Below are positions 17,754-25,854 of a stretch of 64,000 nucleotides of DNA, piece by piece. Made by a program: the position numbers and the translations under genes. The notes below the pieces were generated by a model that was not told the DNA's origin, did no database searches, and worked only from the letters and a program-made list of their open reading frames with translations. The DNA lies in contig DXGC01000077.1 of assembly GCA_019114135.1 (NCBI GenBank), positions 50,744-114,743 on the forward strand, read 5' to 3'. The DNA is from Candidatus Corynebacterium avicola. GTDB lineage: Bacteria; Actinomycetota; Actinomycetes; Mycobacteriales; Mycobacteriaceae. Position 1 is the stretch's first letter. Each line of letters starts with the position of its first letter.

Positions 17754-17790
17754 TCGGTACTAGCCGGTACCAGCCGGCACCGGCCGGAAC
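17741..17790. repeat. Five degenerate 10-bp tandem repeats between convergent genes
   Basis: Units read accgcggtac, tagtcggtac, tagccggtac, cagccggcac, cggccggaac. They begin inside the last codons of the flavoprotein gene, include its stop, and end at the stop of the convergent gene. GCCGGT/ACCGGC pairs within the array can form hairpins, so it may serve as a two-way terminator. Confidence 0.7.
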
Positions 17791-18854
17791 TAGTTCAGCA
17801 CCAGGTCCCGGTACATCATGGTCTGCCGCAGCGCGGACCAGACCATCGGTGAGGAGGACAGCTCCTCCCATCCCCCGCTCCAGGTCAGCCGCGACGCCAG
17901 CCGCCACACGGACAGCTCCGGGTTCCAGTCCAGCACCTTCTGCACCTCGTCGGCGCGCACCATGAGGTGCTCACGGGTCTCCTCGCGCCGCGCGGCGAGC
18001 CCGGTGAAGGCGTAGCCGTGGCCGGGGGCAACGGTGTAGTCGTCGAACTCCGCCACCCGGTCGAGGGCCTCGAGGTAGTCCCGCACCGGGTTACCGCCCA
18101 GGTTGCCGACGCCCAGGCCGATGCCCGGGAAGATCTCCGGCAGCACATGGTCGGCGGCGAAGAGGATGCCACGGTTGTCGTCGGCGAAGGCGAGGTGGCC
18201 CGGGGTGTGCCCCGGGGTCAGCACCGCACGCAGGGCGATGTCCGTGTCCGGCTTGACCGTGTCACCGTCCTCCACCAGGACGTCCGGACGCTGCCGCGGG
18301 ATGAACGGCGGCAGCTCCGCCTTCGGTGTGTGGAAGGGGTGCGCCGACAGGACGCCGTCCGGCGCGCCGATCTCGCGGGCCCGCTCTGCGTCCACGGCGT
18401 ACTCGTCGACGCTGGTGCCGGTGCGCGCGGCGTCCAGGGTGCGCTGCTCCACCGTCCCCAGGTGGTAGGTGGCGCCGGTGGCCTTCAGCAGCGCCGCCGC
18501 GCCACCGATGTGGTCCGGGTGGGCGTGGGTGACGATGACGTCGGTGACCTGCTCCAGTCGCCGTCCGCGCTCGCGCAGGAAGTCGTGGAGGGGGCGCAGG
18601 ACGTTCCCCTCGGCGTCCTGCGCCTTGTTGCCCGCCCAGCCGGGGTCGATGACGGTCACGCCGTCCTGCCCCAGGTGGACGATGGACAGGACGCTGGACA
18701 TCACCCCGGCGCCCGGCATCGGGACGGCACGCATCCACAGTTCACCGTCGGTGCTGCTGAGGCGCACCGGGGCGGGCATCTTTCCCTTGGCGGCCGCAGT
18801 GTACTGACCGCGGAAGACCGGGGTGATGCCTGAGGAGTTCGGGGGTACGACCAT
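17790..18854 (-). CDS. Metallo-beta-lactamase-fold hydrolase
   Basis: 354 aa. The metal-binding motif is HAHPDH (near residue 110), with further ligands in LTPGHTPGH and PGHGY; the pattern is that of MBL-fold hydrolases acting on thioesters or related substrates. A preceding VTVIDPGW beta strand is typical. An N-terminal extension (about 40 aa) and a C-terminal helical domain beginning REETREHLMVRADEV are also seen, as in the lactamase B2-associated family. Ends in the tandem repeat shared with the flavoprotein gene. Substrate unknown. Confidence 0.82.
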   Translation of the reverse strand: MVVPPNSSGITPVFRGQYTAAAKGKMPAPVRLSSTDGELWMRAVPMPGAGVMSSVLSIVHLGQDGVTVIDPGWAGNKAQDAEGNVLRPLHDFLRERGRRLEQVTDVIVTHAHPDHIGGAAALLKATGATYHLGTVEQRTLDAARTGTSVDEYAVDAERAREIGAPDGVLSAHPFHTPKAELPPFIPRQRPDVLVEDGDTVKPDTDIALRAVLTPGHTPGHLAFADDNRGILFAADHVLPEIFPGIGLGVGNLGGNPVRDYLEALDRVAEFDDYTVAPGHGYAFTGLAARREETREHLMVRADEVQKVLDWNPELSVWRLASRLTWSGGWEELSSSPMVWSALRQTMMYRDLVLN

Positions 18855-18901
18855 GTGATGTCAGGGTACCCGCGCACCCCTGCTTTCTCAGCGGCGGCTA
18901 C

Positions 18902-19354
18902 CTAATAGCGCTCGGGCTCCTCGCCGAGGTCGAAGCGTCTGCCGGAGACCTCGGTCGGGTTGATCTCCACGAAGTTGTACTTCAGCGTCGGCAGCCAGGG
19001 CTTCAGCGGCAGGGACTCGGCCTCGTGGATCTCCTCGGAGCCGGTGAGGACGCGCGCGGTGCCCTTGACGATGACGGACCAGGCCTGGGCGGGGTTGCCC
19101 TCGGCGTCGGTGTCGACGTGGTCGGACTCGAAGAGGACCTTCGAGTCGATCTCGGCGAGGGTGAACAGCTTCGTGCCCTCCGCGGTGCGGAAGTAGATCC
19201 TGCCGTCGCTGACCACGAAGTTCAGCGGGAAGAGGTCGACGTCGTCGCTGCGTCGGACGACCAGGCGGCCCAGGCTGGTGGTTGCCAGCAGGTCCAGGGC
19301 CTCCTTCTCGTCGAGTCGGGTGATGTCTGAATCGGTGGTGTTGTTCTCGCTCAT
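18902..19354 (-). CDS. Pyridoxamine 5'-phosphate oxidase-fold flavoprotein
   Basis: 150 aa split-barrel protein. Key segments are LATTSLGRLVVRR, LFPLNFVVSDGRIYFRTAEG and VLFESD, followed by WSVIVKGTARVLT, the FMN- or F420-binding barrel of small PNPOx-like proteins. These act on various flavin or F420 substrates or bind haem; no specific role can be read. Single-gene unit; about 47 bases separate it from the upstream MBL gene. A divergent promoter region follows on the other side. Confidence 0.85.
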   Translation of the reverse strand: MSENNTTDSDITRLDEKEALDLLATTSLGRLVVRRSDDVDLFPLNFVVSDGRIYFRTAEGTKLFTLAEIDSKVLFESDHVDTDAEGNPAQAWSVIVKGTARVLTGSEEIHEAESLPLKPWLPTLKYNFVEINPTEVSGRRFDLGEEPERY

Positions 19355-19407
19355 GACTCCATTCTCCCACCGCTTCCCTGTTCACCGCATTGATCAGTGC
19401 TGTCTTC

Positions 19408-19436
19408 TTGAACACATATGTTCCTACATATATATC
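19408..19436 (+). promoter_or_regulatory. Candidate sigma-A promoter
   Basis: TTGAAC, 17 bases, TATATC in an AT-rich island between the divergent PNPOx-fold and hydrolase-like genes. Start of transcription would be near 19443, giving a leader of about 60 bases. Confidence 0.6.
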
Positions 19437-19504
19437 GGGCTCCATTGCTTTTCTTCAGGAGTTTTCACCCGTCAACTGACGATCTGAGCAGTTACCATTC
19501 AGCT

Positions 19505-20302
19505 GTGTCACTGACCAGACCTCGCCGAGCTTGGCCTATCGCCGTCGCCGCCACACTGTTGGCGCTGCTCAGCATGTCTCTGTTGGTCGTCACCCTCACC
19601 CGCGGATCTGAGGACGTCCAGGCCTGCGACCCGATCACCGGCGAGTTCAGCCACGAGGACCGGGAGAGCATCTTCCACATCTACTCCTGCGGTGTGGACG
19701 CGTCCCGCCCCGTCGGCGTCCTGGTCCACCTCCACGGTGACGGCGCCGGCGAGTTCGTCGGCCCGGAGGACCCCGAGGGCACACTGAACTCCCTGGCCCG
19801 GGTCGCCCGCGAACGCAACATGCTGCTGATCACCCCGCAGACCCCCGACCAGGGCAACGGATGGACCTGGTGGCGCAACATGGGGCAGAACGTGAACTGG
19901 CTGTCCGCCTTCATGCGCGAGGAGGTCCTGGCCCGGCGCAACGTCGACGCGGAGAACGTCTGGTGGTCCGGGTACGCGGGCGGTGCAGACATGCTCAGCC
20001 GCGGCGTCCTGACGCACATGGCTCCCCTGGTCACCTCCGGCGCGGTGATGATGGCCGGCGGTGCGGCCCCGGAGACGCTCGAGGAACCCGTGCACCCCTA
20101 CGACCAGGAGAAGCGCGACACCCTGCCGTTGAGCTGGGTCGTCGGTGCCCAGGACGAGAACGTCGCCGCCGCCCGTGAGGGCTCACAGTGGTACCAGGAG
20201 CGTGGTTTCGGGAATACCTCGCTGAGGGTCTCCGGGGACGCCACCCAGTCCAACCTGCCGCAGGCGGACGTGTTGGACGCCGCGATGGACGCGGCGTCGT
20301 AG
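19505..20302 (+). CDS. Membrane-anchored alpha/beta-hydrolase-like protein with Ala at the nucleophile position
   Basis: 265 aa. The GTG start at 19505 directly precedes a basic N terminus and one transmembrane segment (IAVAATLLALLSMSLLVV), so it is exported or anchored. VLVHLHGDGAGEF is the oxyanion-hole strand of an esterase-like fold, and the expected nucleophile elbow reads SGYAGGAD: Ala148 stands where GxSxG has Ser. The catalytic activity may be lost or a nearby residue (S145) used. The frame continues open upstream to 19418, but that region carries the promoter. Convergent with guaD, 4 bases apart. Confidence 0.75.
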   Translation: MSLTRPRRAWPIAVAATLLALLSMSLLVVTLTRGSEDVQACDPITGEFSHEDRESIFHIYSCGVDASRPVGVLVHLHGDGAGEFVGPEDPEGTLNSLARVARERNMLLITPQTPDQGNGWTWWRNMGQNVNWLSAFMREEVLARRNVDAENVWWSGYAGGADMLSRGVLTHMAPLVTSGAVMMAGGAAPETLEEPVHPYDQEKRDTLPLSWVVGAQDENVAAAREGSQWYQERGFGNTSLRVSGDATQSNLPQADVLDAAMDAAS

Positions 20303-20306
20303 ACAG

Positions 20307-21635
20307 TCAGCCCTCACCGGCGACGACGGTACGGGTCACCGCCCGCTCGTCCCCCAGGATCATCAACGCGAACAGCAACTCCGTGGTGCTGGTGGCGTTG
20401 TCCGCCCGGCGCTTGAGCACCGCCGAGTTCGGTGCCGCGTGAGCGTCCAGGACCACGAGGTCGGCATCCTTGCCCGGCTCCAGCGAACCGACCGACTCCT
20501 CCACACCCAGGGCCTCGGCACCGCCGAGCGTGGCCAGGCGCAGCAGGGCCGGGACGTTCTGAGGTGTGCCGAGCATCCGCGAGACCTTGTAGGTCTCGTT
20601 GAGCGTGGCCAGCGGCGAGAGGCTGGTGCCGGCACCGACGTCGGAGCCGAGGCCGACGCGGAGGCCACCGTTCCGCCCGCCGACCTCCCGTGCCCGGGCG
20701 AGACTGAACATGCCGGAACCGAGGAAGAAGTTGGACGTCGCACAGTGCGCGATCGACGCCTCGGCATCCCCCAGGCGAGTGAGCTCGCGGTCGCTCAGGT
20801 GCACCGCGTGGCCGAAGACGCTGCGCCGACGGACCAGCCCGGCCCGGTCGTAGACGTCGGTGTAGTCCTCAGCTGCCGGGAAGAGCTCACCGACCCAGGC
20901 CACCTCGCCGGTGTTCTCGGCGAGGTGGGTCTGGATGACCACGTCCGGGTACGCCGCCGCGAGCTCGCCGAGAGCGGCCAGCTGGGCGTCGGAGGAGGTC
21001 GGCGCGAACCGAGGAGTGATCGCGTACTCGAGGCGTCCCACCCGGTGCCACCGTTCCAGCAGGTCGACGCTGTGGGCGACGGCGGTCTCCGGGGTGTCGA
21101 GCAGTTCCTCGGGAGCGTTGCGGTCCATGCAGACCTTGCCGGTGATGAGCCGCAGGTTCTTGTCGAGGGCCCGGCGGAACAGGGCGTCCGCGCTCCCGTG
21201 GTGCACCGTGGAGTAGACGCAGGCGGTGGTCACGCCGTTGGCGATGAGCTGGTCGGTGAAGAAGTCCGAGGTGGCGTCGGCGTAGGCGTCGTCGGCGAAG
21301 CGGGCCTCGGCGGGGAAGGTGTAGTTGTCGAGCCAGTCGAGCAGCTCGAGCCCGGGCGAGGCGATCATGTCGACCTGCGGGAAGTGGACGTGCGCGTCGA
21401 CGAACCCGGGGACGATGAGACGCTCGCCCTCGTCGACGAGCGTCGCCTCCGGGTAGGACGCCCGGACGTCGGCGGCGGTGCCGACCTCGAGGATCGTGCC
21501 GTGGTCGTAGGCGACGGCACCGTCCGGGATGTCGAGGTGGCCTGCGCCCGTCGGCGTGACGACGTGGCCGAGGACGACGGTTGTCGCGGTCGTCCCGGTC
21601 GTGTCGGTTGTGCGCAGGTCGGACTGCTCGGTCAT
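20307..21635 (-). CDS. guaD: Guanine deaminase
   Basis: Deaminates guanine to xanthine, in the cytosol. 442 aa amidohydrolase. Zn ligands: FVDAHVHFPQ (HxH near residue 84), H in QTHLAEN, H in VFGHAVHLSD and the Asp in GLGSDVGAG; SIAHCATSNFFLGSG is characteristic of guanine deaminases. It lies downstream of the NCS2/uraH/uraD operon on the same strand but is separated from it by a long hairpin, so it probably has its own promoter. It supplies xanthine to the purine pathway encoded next door. Confidence 0.9.
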   Translation of the reverse strand: MTEQSDLRTTDTTGTTATTVVLGHVVTPTGAGHLDIPDGAVAYDHGTILEVGTAADVRASYPEATLVDEGERLIVPGFVDAHVHFPQVDMIASPGLELLDWLDNYTFPAEARFADDAYADATSDFFTDQLIANGVTTACVYSTVHHGSADALFRRALDKNLRLITGKVCMDRNAPEELLDTPETAVAHSVDLLERWHRVGRLEYAITPRFAPTSSDAQLAALGELAAAYPDVVIQTHLAENTGEVAWVGELFPAAEDYTDVYDRAGLVRRRSVFGHAVHLSDRELTRLGDAEASIAHCATSNFFLGSGMFSLARAREVGGRNGGLRVGLGSDVGAGTSLSPLATLNETYKVSRMLGTPQNVPALLRLATLGGAEALGVEESVGSLEPGKDADLVVLDAHAAPNSAVLKRRADNATSTTELLFALMILGDERAVTRTVVAGEG

Positions 21636-21735
21636 GAGAGGGTGGGGCTCCTCGAAAATGGGGTTACAAGTTTAGAGGCTGTGGCGAGGTCGATCAGCGT
21701 CTCCAGACACAGCAAGGGCAGGCGGGCGCGGGAAG

Positions 21736-21804
21736 CGGCACTTTGCGTACACAATCCGCCGGTTTCATGACACGAGAACCGGGAAAAGTGTACGCAAAGT
21801 GCCG
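21736..21804. terminator. Long perfect stem-loop, probable terminator
   Basis: Two perfect 17-base arms (21736-21752 and 21788-21804), extendable by five more pairs across one bulged G, enclose a 35-base loop that itself contains CCGGTT/AACCGG. On the minus strand it follows the permease stop by 30 bases, so it should end the purine operon before guaD. No T-run is adjacent. Confidence 0.65.
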
Positions 21805-21834
21805 TTCCCAGGGCGGCGCGTGGGGGTCGGGCGG

Positions 21835-23343
21835 CTACGGGCGGGGGCCACTCACGGCGATGGCCTCGGTTTCGGACTCGGCAGCATCCTTGGAGGCGGT
21901 GACGTCCTCGACCTCGACGGTCTGGACGGTGTCAGGACCGGCGACGGGTTCTTCAGCGTCGGGCTCGGTGACCACAGGCTCGGCCAGGTGCCCGTTGCCC
22001 TCACGGTTCAGCAGCAGGTTCAGCAGGATGACGGACACGGCACCGACGGTGATGCCGCTGTCCAGGATCATCTCGACCTCGGTCGGCAGGTTCGCGTAGA
22101 TGCCCTCGAACACGGTCGGCAGCATCGCCAGCGCGATCGACACACCGACGATCAGCGCGCGGGTCTCCGTCCAGGTCACGGTGGACAGCGTCCTGATGCC
22201 GGACGCGACGACCATGCCGAACAGGGCGATGCCGGCACCGCCGAGCACCGGCTGCGGGATGCCGGTGGCGATCTCGCCGACCTTCGGCAGCAGGCCGAGG
22301 ACGATGAGGATGAGACCGGAAGCGGTGACCACGAAGCGGCTGGCGACGCGGGACAGTGACACCAGGCCGACGTTCTGGGCGAAGGCCGAGTACGGGAAGG
22401 TGTTGAAGACGCCGCCGAGCATGGTGGCAAGACCGTCCGCACGCAGGCCGTCGGCGAGGGTGCGTCCGGTGGCGCGGCGTCCGGTGATATCGCCGACGGC
22501 GACGATGTCACCGGCGGTCTCGGTCATGATGACCAGGCCGACGAGCACCATGGTGAGGATCGAGACGATCTCGAAGGTCGGTACGCCGAACTGGAACGGT
22601 GACGGGACGCCGAACCACTCCGCCTCGCCGACGGCGGAGAAGTCGGAGGTGCCGACGGTCAGACCGATGAGCGTGCCGATGATGATGCCGCCCAGGACGG
22701 CCATAGACTTCCACGCCTGCGGGGCGAAGCGGTGGATGCAGACCACGGCGATGAGCGTGACCAGGGCGAGGAGGAAGTTCTGGACGGTGCCCTGCTCGCT
22801 CTCCGCACCGTTCTCGTTGAACAGCCACCCGGCGGCGACGGAGAGCAGTGACAGTCCGACGACGGTGATGATCGTGCCGATGACCAGGGGCGGGAAGTAC
22901 TTCACGATCTTGGCGAAGAACGGTGCCACGAGCATCATCACGACGCCGGTGGCGATGACCGAGCCGTAGATGGCGGTGATGCCGTGCTCCGAGCCGATGG
23001 AGATCATCGGCGCGACGGAGACGAAGGACACGCCCTGGATCAGCGGGAGGCGGGAGCCGAAGCGCCAGAAGCCCAGTGACTGGATCACCGAGGCGATGCC
23101 GGCGACGAAGAGGTCGGCCACGATGAGGTGGTGCATGTGCTCCGCCTCGAACTCGCCGGCGGCGACGAGGGCGCCACCGACGACGAGCGGGACGGCGATC
23201 GCACCGGCGTACATCGCCAGGACGTGCTGCAGGCCGAGGATGAAGGTGCGCAACAGCGGCGGGCGCTGGTCGACCGGGTGCGTGCCGTCCTCGGCGACGG
23301 CGCCGATGGTGCCCGGGGGCAGGGAATTGTCTTGCGAGGTCAT
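21835..23343 (-). CDS. NCS2-family xanthine/urate permease
   Basis: A 14-helix nucleobase-ascorbate transporter of 502 aa. Signature AFAQNVGLVSLSR corresponds to the family motif [QEP]Nx-Gx4-T[RKG], with Ser for Thr. The N terminus (FILGLQHVLAMYAGAIAVPL) is also diagnostic. A long acidic C-terminal tail (about residues 450-502, Glu/Val/Pro-rich) is unusual. Last gene of the purine operon, 6 bases after uraH; urate or xanthine uptake is the likely role, and the neighbouring uraH/uraD favour urate. Confidence 0.9.
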   Translation of the reverse strand: MTSQDNSLPPGTIGAVAEDGTHPVDQRPPLLRTFILGLQHVLAMYAGAIAVPLVVGGALVAAGEFEAEHMHHLIVADLFVAGIASVIQSLGFWRFGSRLPLIQGVSFVSVAPMISIGSEHGITAIYGSVIATGVVMMLVAPFFAKIVKYFPPLVIGTIITVVGLSLLSVAAGWLFNENGAESEQGTVQNFLLALVTLIAVVCIHRFAPQAWKSMAVLGGIIIGTLIGLTVGTSDFSAVGEAEWFGVPSPFQFGVPTFEIVSILTMVLVGLVIMTETAGDIVAVGDITGRRATGRTLADGLRADGLATMLGGVFNTFPYSAFAQNVGLVSLSRVASRFVVTASGLILIVLGLLPKVGEIATGIPQPVLGGAGIALFGMVVASGIRTLSTVTWTETRALIVGVSIALAMLPTVFEGIYANLPTEVEMILDSGITVGAVSVILLNLLLNREGNGHLAEPVVTEPDAEEPVAGPDTVQTVEVEDVTASKDAAESETEAIAVSGPRP

Positions 23344-23349
23344 GCGAGG

Positions 23350-23679
23350 TCAGCTCCCCTGGTAGGTCGAGTATCCGTACGGGGACAACAGCAGCGGGAT
23401 GTGCAGGTGCCCGTTCGCGCCTCCACGCTCGTCGCTGACGGTGAAGGTGATGTCGACGTAGGGGTAGAGCGTCGCGGTGCCGTCAAGGTAGTCGGCGGTG
23501 GCGAACCGGATCCGGTAGGTGCCGGGCTCCAGCAGGGTGGTGAAGCGGTAGCGGCCGTCGGCGTCGGTGGTGCCCGCTTCGATGGCGGACGCTGCGTCGG
23601 AAGTGCTGAACAGGGAGAACGCCAGACCTGCGGCGGGCAGACCGGTGGTGGTGTTCAGGACGTGGGTGGACAGACTCAT
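23350..23679 (-). CDS. uraH: 5-hydroxyisourate hydrolase (transthyretin-like)
   Basis: Hydrolyses 5-hydroxyisourate to OHCU. 109 aa, the usual length. N-terminal LSTHVLNTTTGLPAAG carries the active-site His, DGRYRF and GTYRIRF the Arg region, and YPYVDITF plus HLHIPLLLSPYGYSTY the C-terminal signature. The diagnostic final tetrapeptide YRGS reads YQGS here. I start at ATG 23679, which overlaps the stop of uraD by 4 bases; the frame is open further upstream but would run antiparallel to no homologous sequence. Confidence 0.93.
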   Translation of the reverse strand: MSLSTHVLNTTTGLPAAGLAFSLFSTSDAASAIEAGTTDADGRYRFTTLLEPGTYRIRFATADYLDGTATLYPYVDITFTVSDERGGANGHLHIPLLLSPYGYSTYQGS

Positions 23680-24230
23680 GCCGTCACCCCGCTCACCGTG
23701 CCGTCGTCCTCGGTGACGAAGCCACGCAGCCGCAGCTGGTTGATGGCGTCGAGGTGACGGAGGACGAAGGGCCACTCCTCATCGGGCTCGTGGGCCAGTC
23801 GCACGACGAGGTTGTCGAGGATCTGGCGGGAGTCCTTGCCCGCGGCCCGGACGAGGAAGTTCCAGCCGAACTTCTCCCGGTAGGTGGGCTGCAGGTTGCG
23901 GATGGAGGTCATCTCGCCGTTCTCGCCCTGGTTCTCCGTGGCGGCGGCCTGTTCCGCTGCCGACCGGGTCCCTGCCTCGACGGTGCCGCCGATCGGCGGG
24001 TGTGCGTTGACGGACTCGAGGACGGTGTCGTCGTCCAGCTCGTGGAGCAGGACGGACGCCGTGCCGCAGAGGGCGTCGACGGTGGCGATCGGGCGGGCGG
24101 AGGCCACCGCGGTGGCGAGCTCGCGGCTGGCGAAGAGTCCGGTCAGCTGGTCAACGAGTTCGGACGTCTCCATGGCGTTGAACTGCGTCACCGTCACCCT
24201 GACCGGGGTTGAGGTCACTGAGGATGTCAT
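23676..24230 (-). CDS. uraD: OHCU decarboxylase
   Basis: Decarboxylates 2-oxo-4-hydroxy-4-carboxy-5-ureidoimidazoline to S-allantoin. 184 aa, all-helical. Catalytic region HPPIGG (His then Pro-Pro) and the following AEQAAA Glu segment are present, with YREKFGWNFLVRAAGK as the family signature (usually Y..KFGFPFI). The start at 24230 lacks a clear ribosome-binding site; a start at the internal METSEL Met is possible. Translationally coupled to uraH. With uraH it completes hydroxyisourate-to-allantoin conversion. Confidence 0.92.
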   Translation of the reverse strand: MTSSVTSTPVRVTVTQFNAMETSELVDQLTGLFASRELATAVASARPIATVDALCGTASVLLHELDDDTVLESVNAHPPIGGTVEAGTRSAAEQAAATENQGENGEMTSIRNLQPTYREKFGWNFLVRAAGKDSRQILDNLVVRLAHEPDEEWPFVLRHLDAINQLRLRGFVTEDDGTVSGVTA

Positions 24231-24308
24231 GGCATTCAGTCTGGAGCACCGGTGTTTCCTGCGGGTAACTCCGGCATTTCTCGGGAACGAAACCTGAATC
24301 GGGGGTGG

Positions 24309-25763
24309 TCAGAGGAACAGGGACTCGCTGGCGGGTTTCGTCTCGTGGCGCACCGCCCTGGCCTTGTCGGCGAGGCTGGTGTGGTTGAACAGCAGATTGA
24401 GGAAGAAGGCGGCGAGGGCGGCGATGACCACGCCGTCGGACAACAGGGTCTGCGCCCAATCCGGGAAGTTCGACCATATGTCCGTGGAGAACTTCGACAG
24501 CAGGCCGAGCGCGACCGCCAGGGCGATGATCGTGGAGTTGATCGTGTCCGTGAGATCGACCTTGCGCAGGGTGTTCACGCCGACGGCGGCGATCGAGGTG
24601 AACAGGATCAGTGAAATGCCACCGATCACCGGGTCCGGCAGGGCGGCGATGACGGCCCCGGTCACCGGCATGAAGCCCATGAGCAACAGGAGCGCACCTG
24701 CGGTGGCGGTGACGTAGCGCGAGTGGACGCGGGTGGTGCGCACGGCGCCGACGTTCTGGTTGAAGACCGTGTCGAAGAAGCCGTTGAAGATGCCGCCGAG
24801 GACACCGGAGGCGGCGTCCCCCACCAGGGAACGGGCGACGTCGTTCTTCGTCATCTTCTTGCCGGTGATCTCCGAGAGTGCGGAGACACTGGCAATGGTC
24901 TCGGCGAAGAGGAACATCATGACCACGGACATGGACAGCACGCCGACGACCGGGAATTCCGGGGTTCCGAAGTGGAAGGGCTTGACGATGGCGAACAGCG
25001 GCTCGTCACCGACACCGGAGAAGTCCAGCAGTCCGGCAGGCCAGCAGATGAGGACGCCGACGATGGTGGCGATGATCATCGACGCTTTAGCCACGACGCC
25101 ACGGGCCAGGCAGGTCAGCGCGACAGCGACGATGACGACGGCGGCGGCGATGCCGATGTACAGCGGGCGCGCATAGTTCGGGTTGTCCGCGCCGTCGACC
25201 GTGGGCTGGCCGACGAACAGGTCGGCAGAGACGCTGATGAGCGAGACTCCCAGGACCAGGAGCACAGCACCGGTGACAAGCGGCGGGAAGAATTTGAGCA
25301 GCTTACTGAACGGCCAGGCGAGCACCAGACCAATGACGCCGCCGGCGAGCATGCAACCCCAGATGGCGGGCAGCCCGTAGGTCTGACCGATGGAGATCAT
25401 CGACGCAACCTGCACGAAGGCTGCGCCGCCGATGATGGGCATGCGCCCGCCGGCGATCTTCCCGGCGCCGAGGGACTGGATGAGGGTGATCACGCCGGCG
25501 ACGAGGAGGTCGGCGTTGACGAGCATCGCCACGGTCTCCTGGTCGAGTCCGAGTGCGGCGCCGAGCGCCAGGGGCACGGAGACACAGCCGACGTACATGA
25601 TGAGGACGTGCTGGATACCGAAGACGAGGTTGTGGCGCCAGCCGAAGTTCGTGTCGACGGCGGATCCGTCGGTGGAGAAGCCGATGTCTGCGTTGTCGGA
25701 CGCAGGTGAGTCAGTGGAGTCGGTGGAGTCGGTGCGGGACGACCCCGGCAGTGTGGCAGTCAT
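24309..25763 (-). CDS. NCS2-family xanthine/uracil permease
   Basis: 484 aa. FGIQHVLIMYVGCVSVPLAL is the family's first helix, and the signature reads FNQNVGAVRTTR. Start ATG 25763 is set by AGGAG in the leader; the frame extends upstream to 25910 through a hairpin region that is unlikely to be coding. It shares little beyond family motifs with the second permease of this operon, so the two may carry different purines. It directly follows the 2-oxoglutarate oxygenase gene. Confidence 0.9.
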   Translation of the reverse strand: MTATLPGSSRTDSTDSTDSPASDNADIGFSTDGSAVDTNFGWRHNLVFGIQHVLIMYVGCVSVPLALGAALGLDQETVAMLVNADLLVAGVITLIQSLGAGKIAGGRMPIIGGAAFVQVASMISIGQTYGLPAIWGCMLAGGVIGLVLAWPFSKLLKFFPPLVTGAVLLVLGVSLISVSADLFVGQPTVDGADNPNYARPLYIGIAAAVVIVAVALTCLARGVVAKASMIIATIVGVLICWPAGLLDFSGVGDEPLFAIVKPFHFGTPEFPVVGVLSMSVVMMFLFAETIASVSALSEITGKKMTKNDVARSLVGDAASGVLGGIFNGFFDTVFNQNVGAVRTTRVHSRYVTATAGALLLLMGFMPVTGAVIAALPDPVIGGISLILFTSIAAVGVNTLRKVDLTDTINSTIIALAVALGLLSKFSTDIWSNFPDWAQTLLSDGVVIAALAAFFLNLLFNHTSLADKARAVRHETKPASESLFL

Positions 25764-25812
25764 GGAGTTACTCCTGAGCAGACGAGTGCTTGAGTGAATG
25801 TGGAGAAAAGCA

Positions 25813-25840
25813 CGCCGCCGGAGAATGATCTCCGGCGGCG
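25813..25840. terminator. Intercistronic hairpin, possible attenuator
   Basis: A perfect 12-bp GC-rich stem (813-824 with 829-840) and a 4-base loop lie 14 bases after the oxygenase stop. On the minus strand CGTGCTTTTC follows, a short T-run. It may partly terminate transcription so that the oxygenase is made in excess of the downstream permease and uraDH. Confidence 0.65.
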
Positions 25841-25854
25841 GTGTCGGTGTGGGG

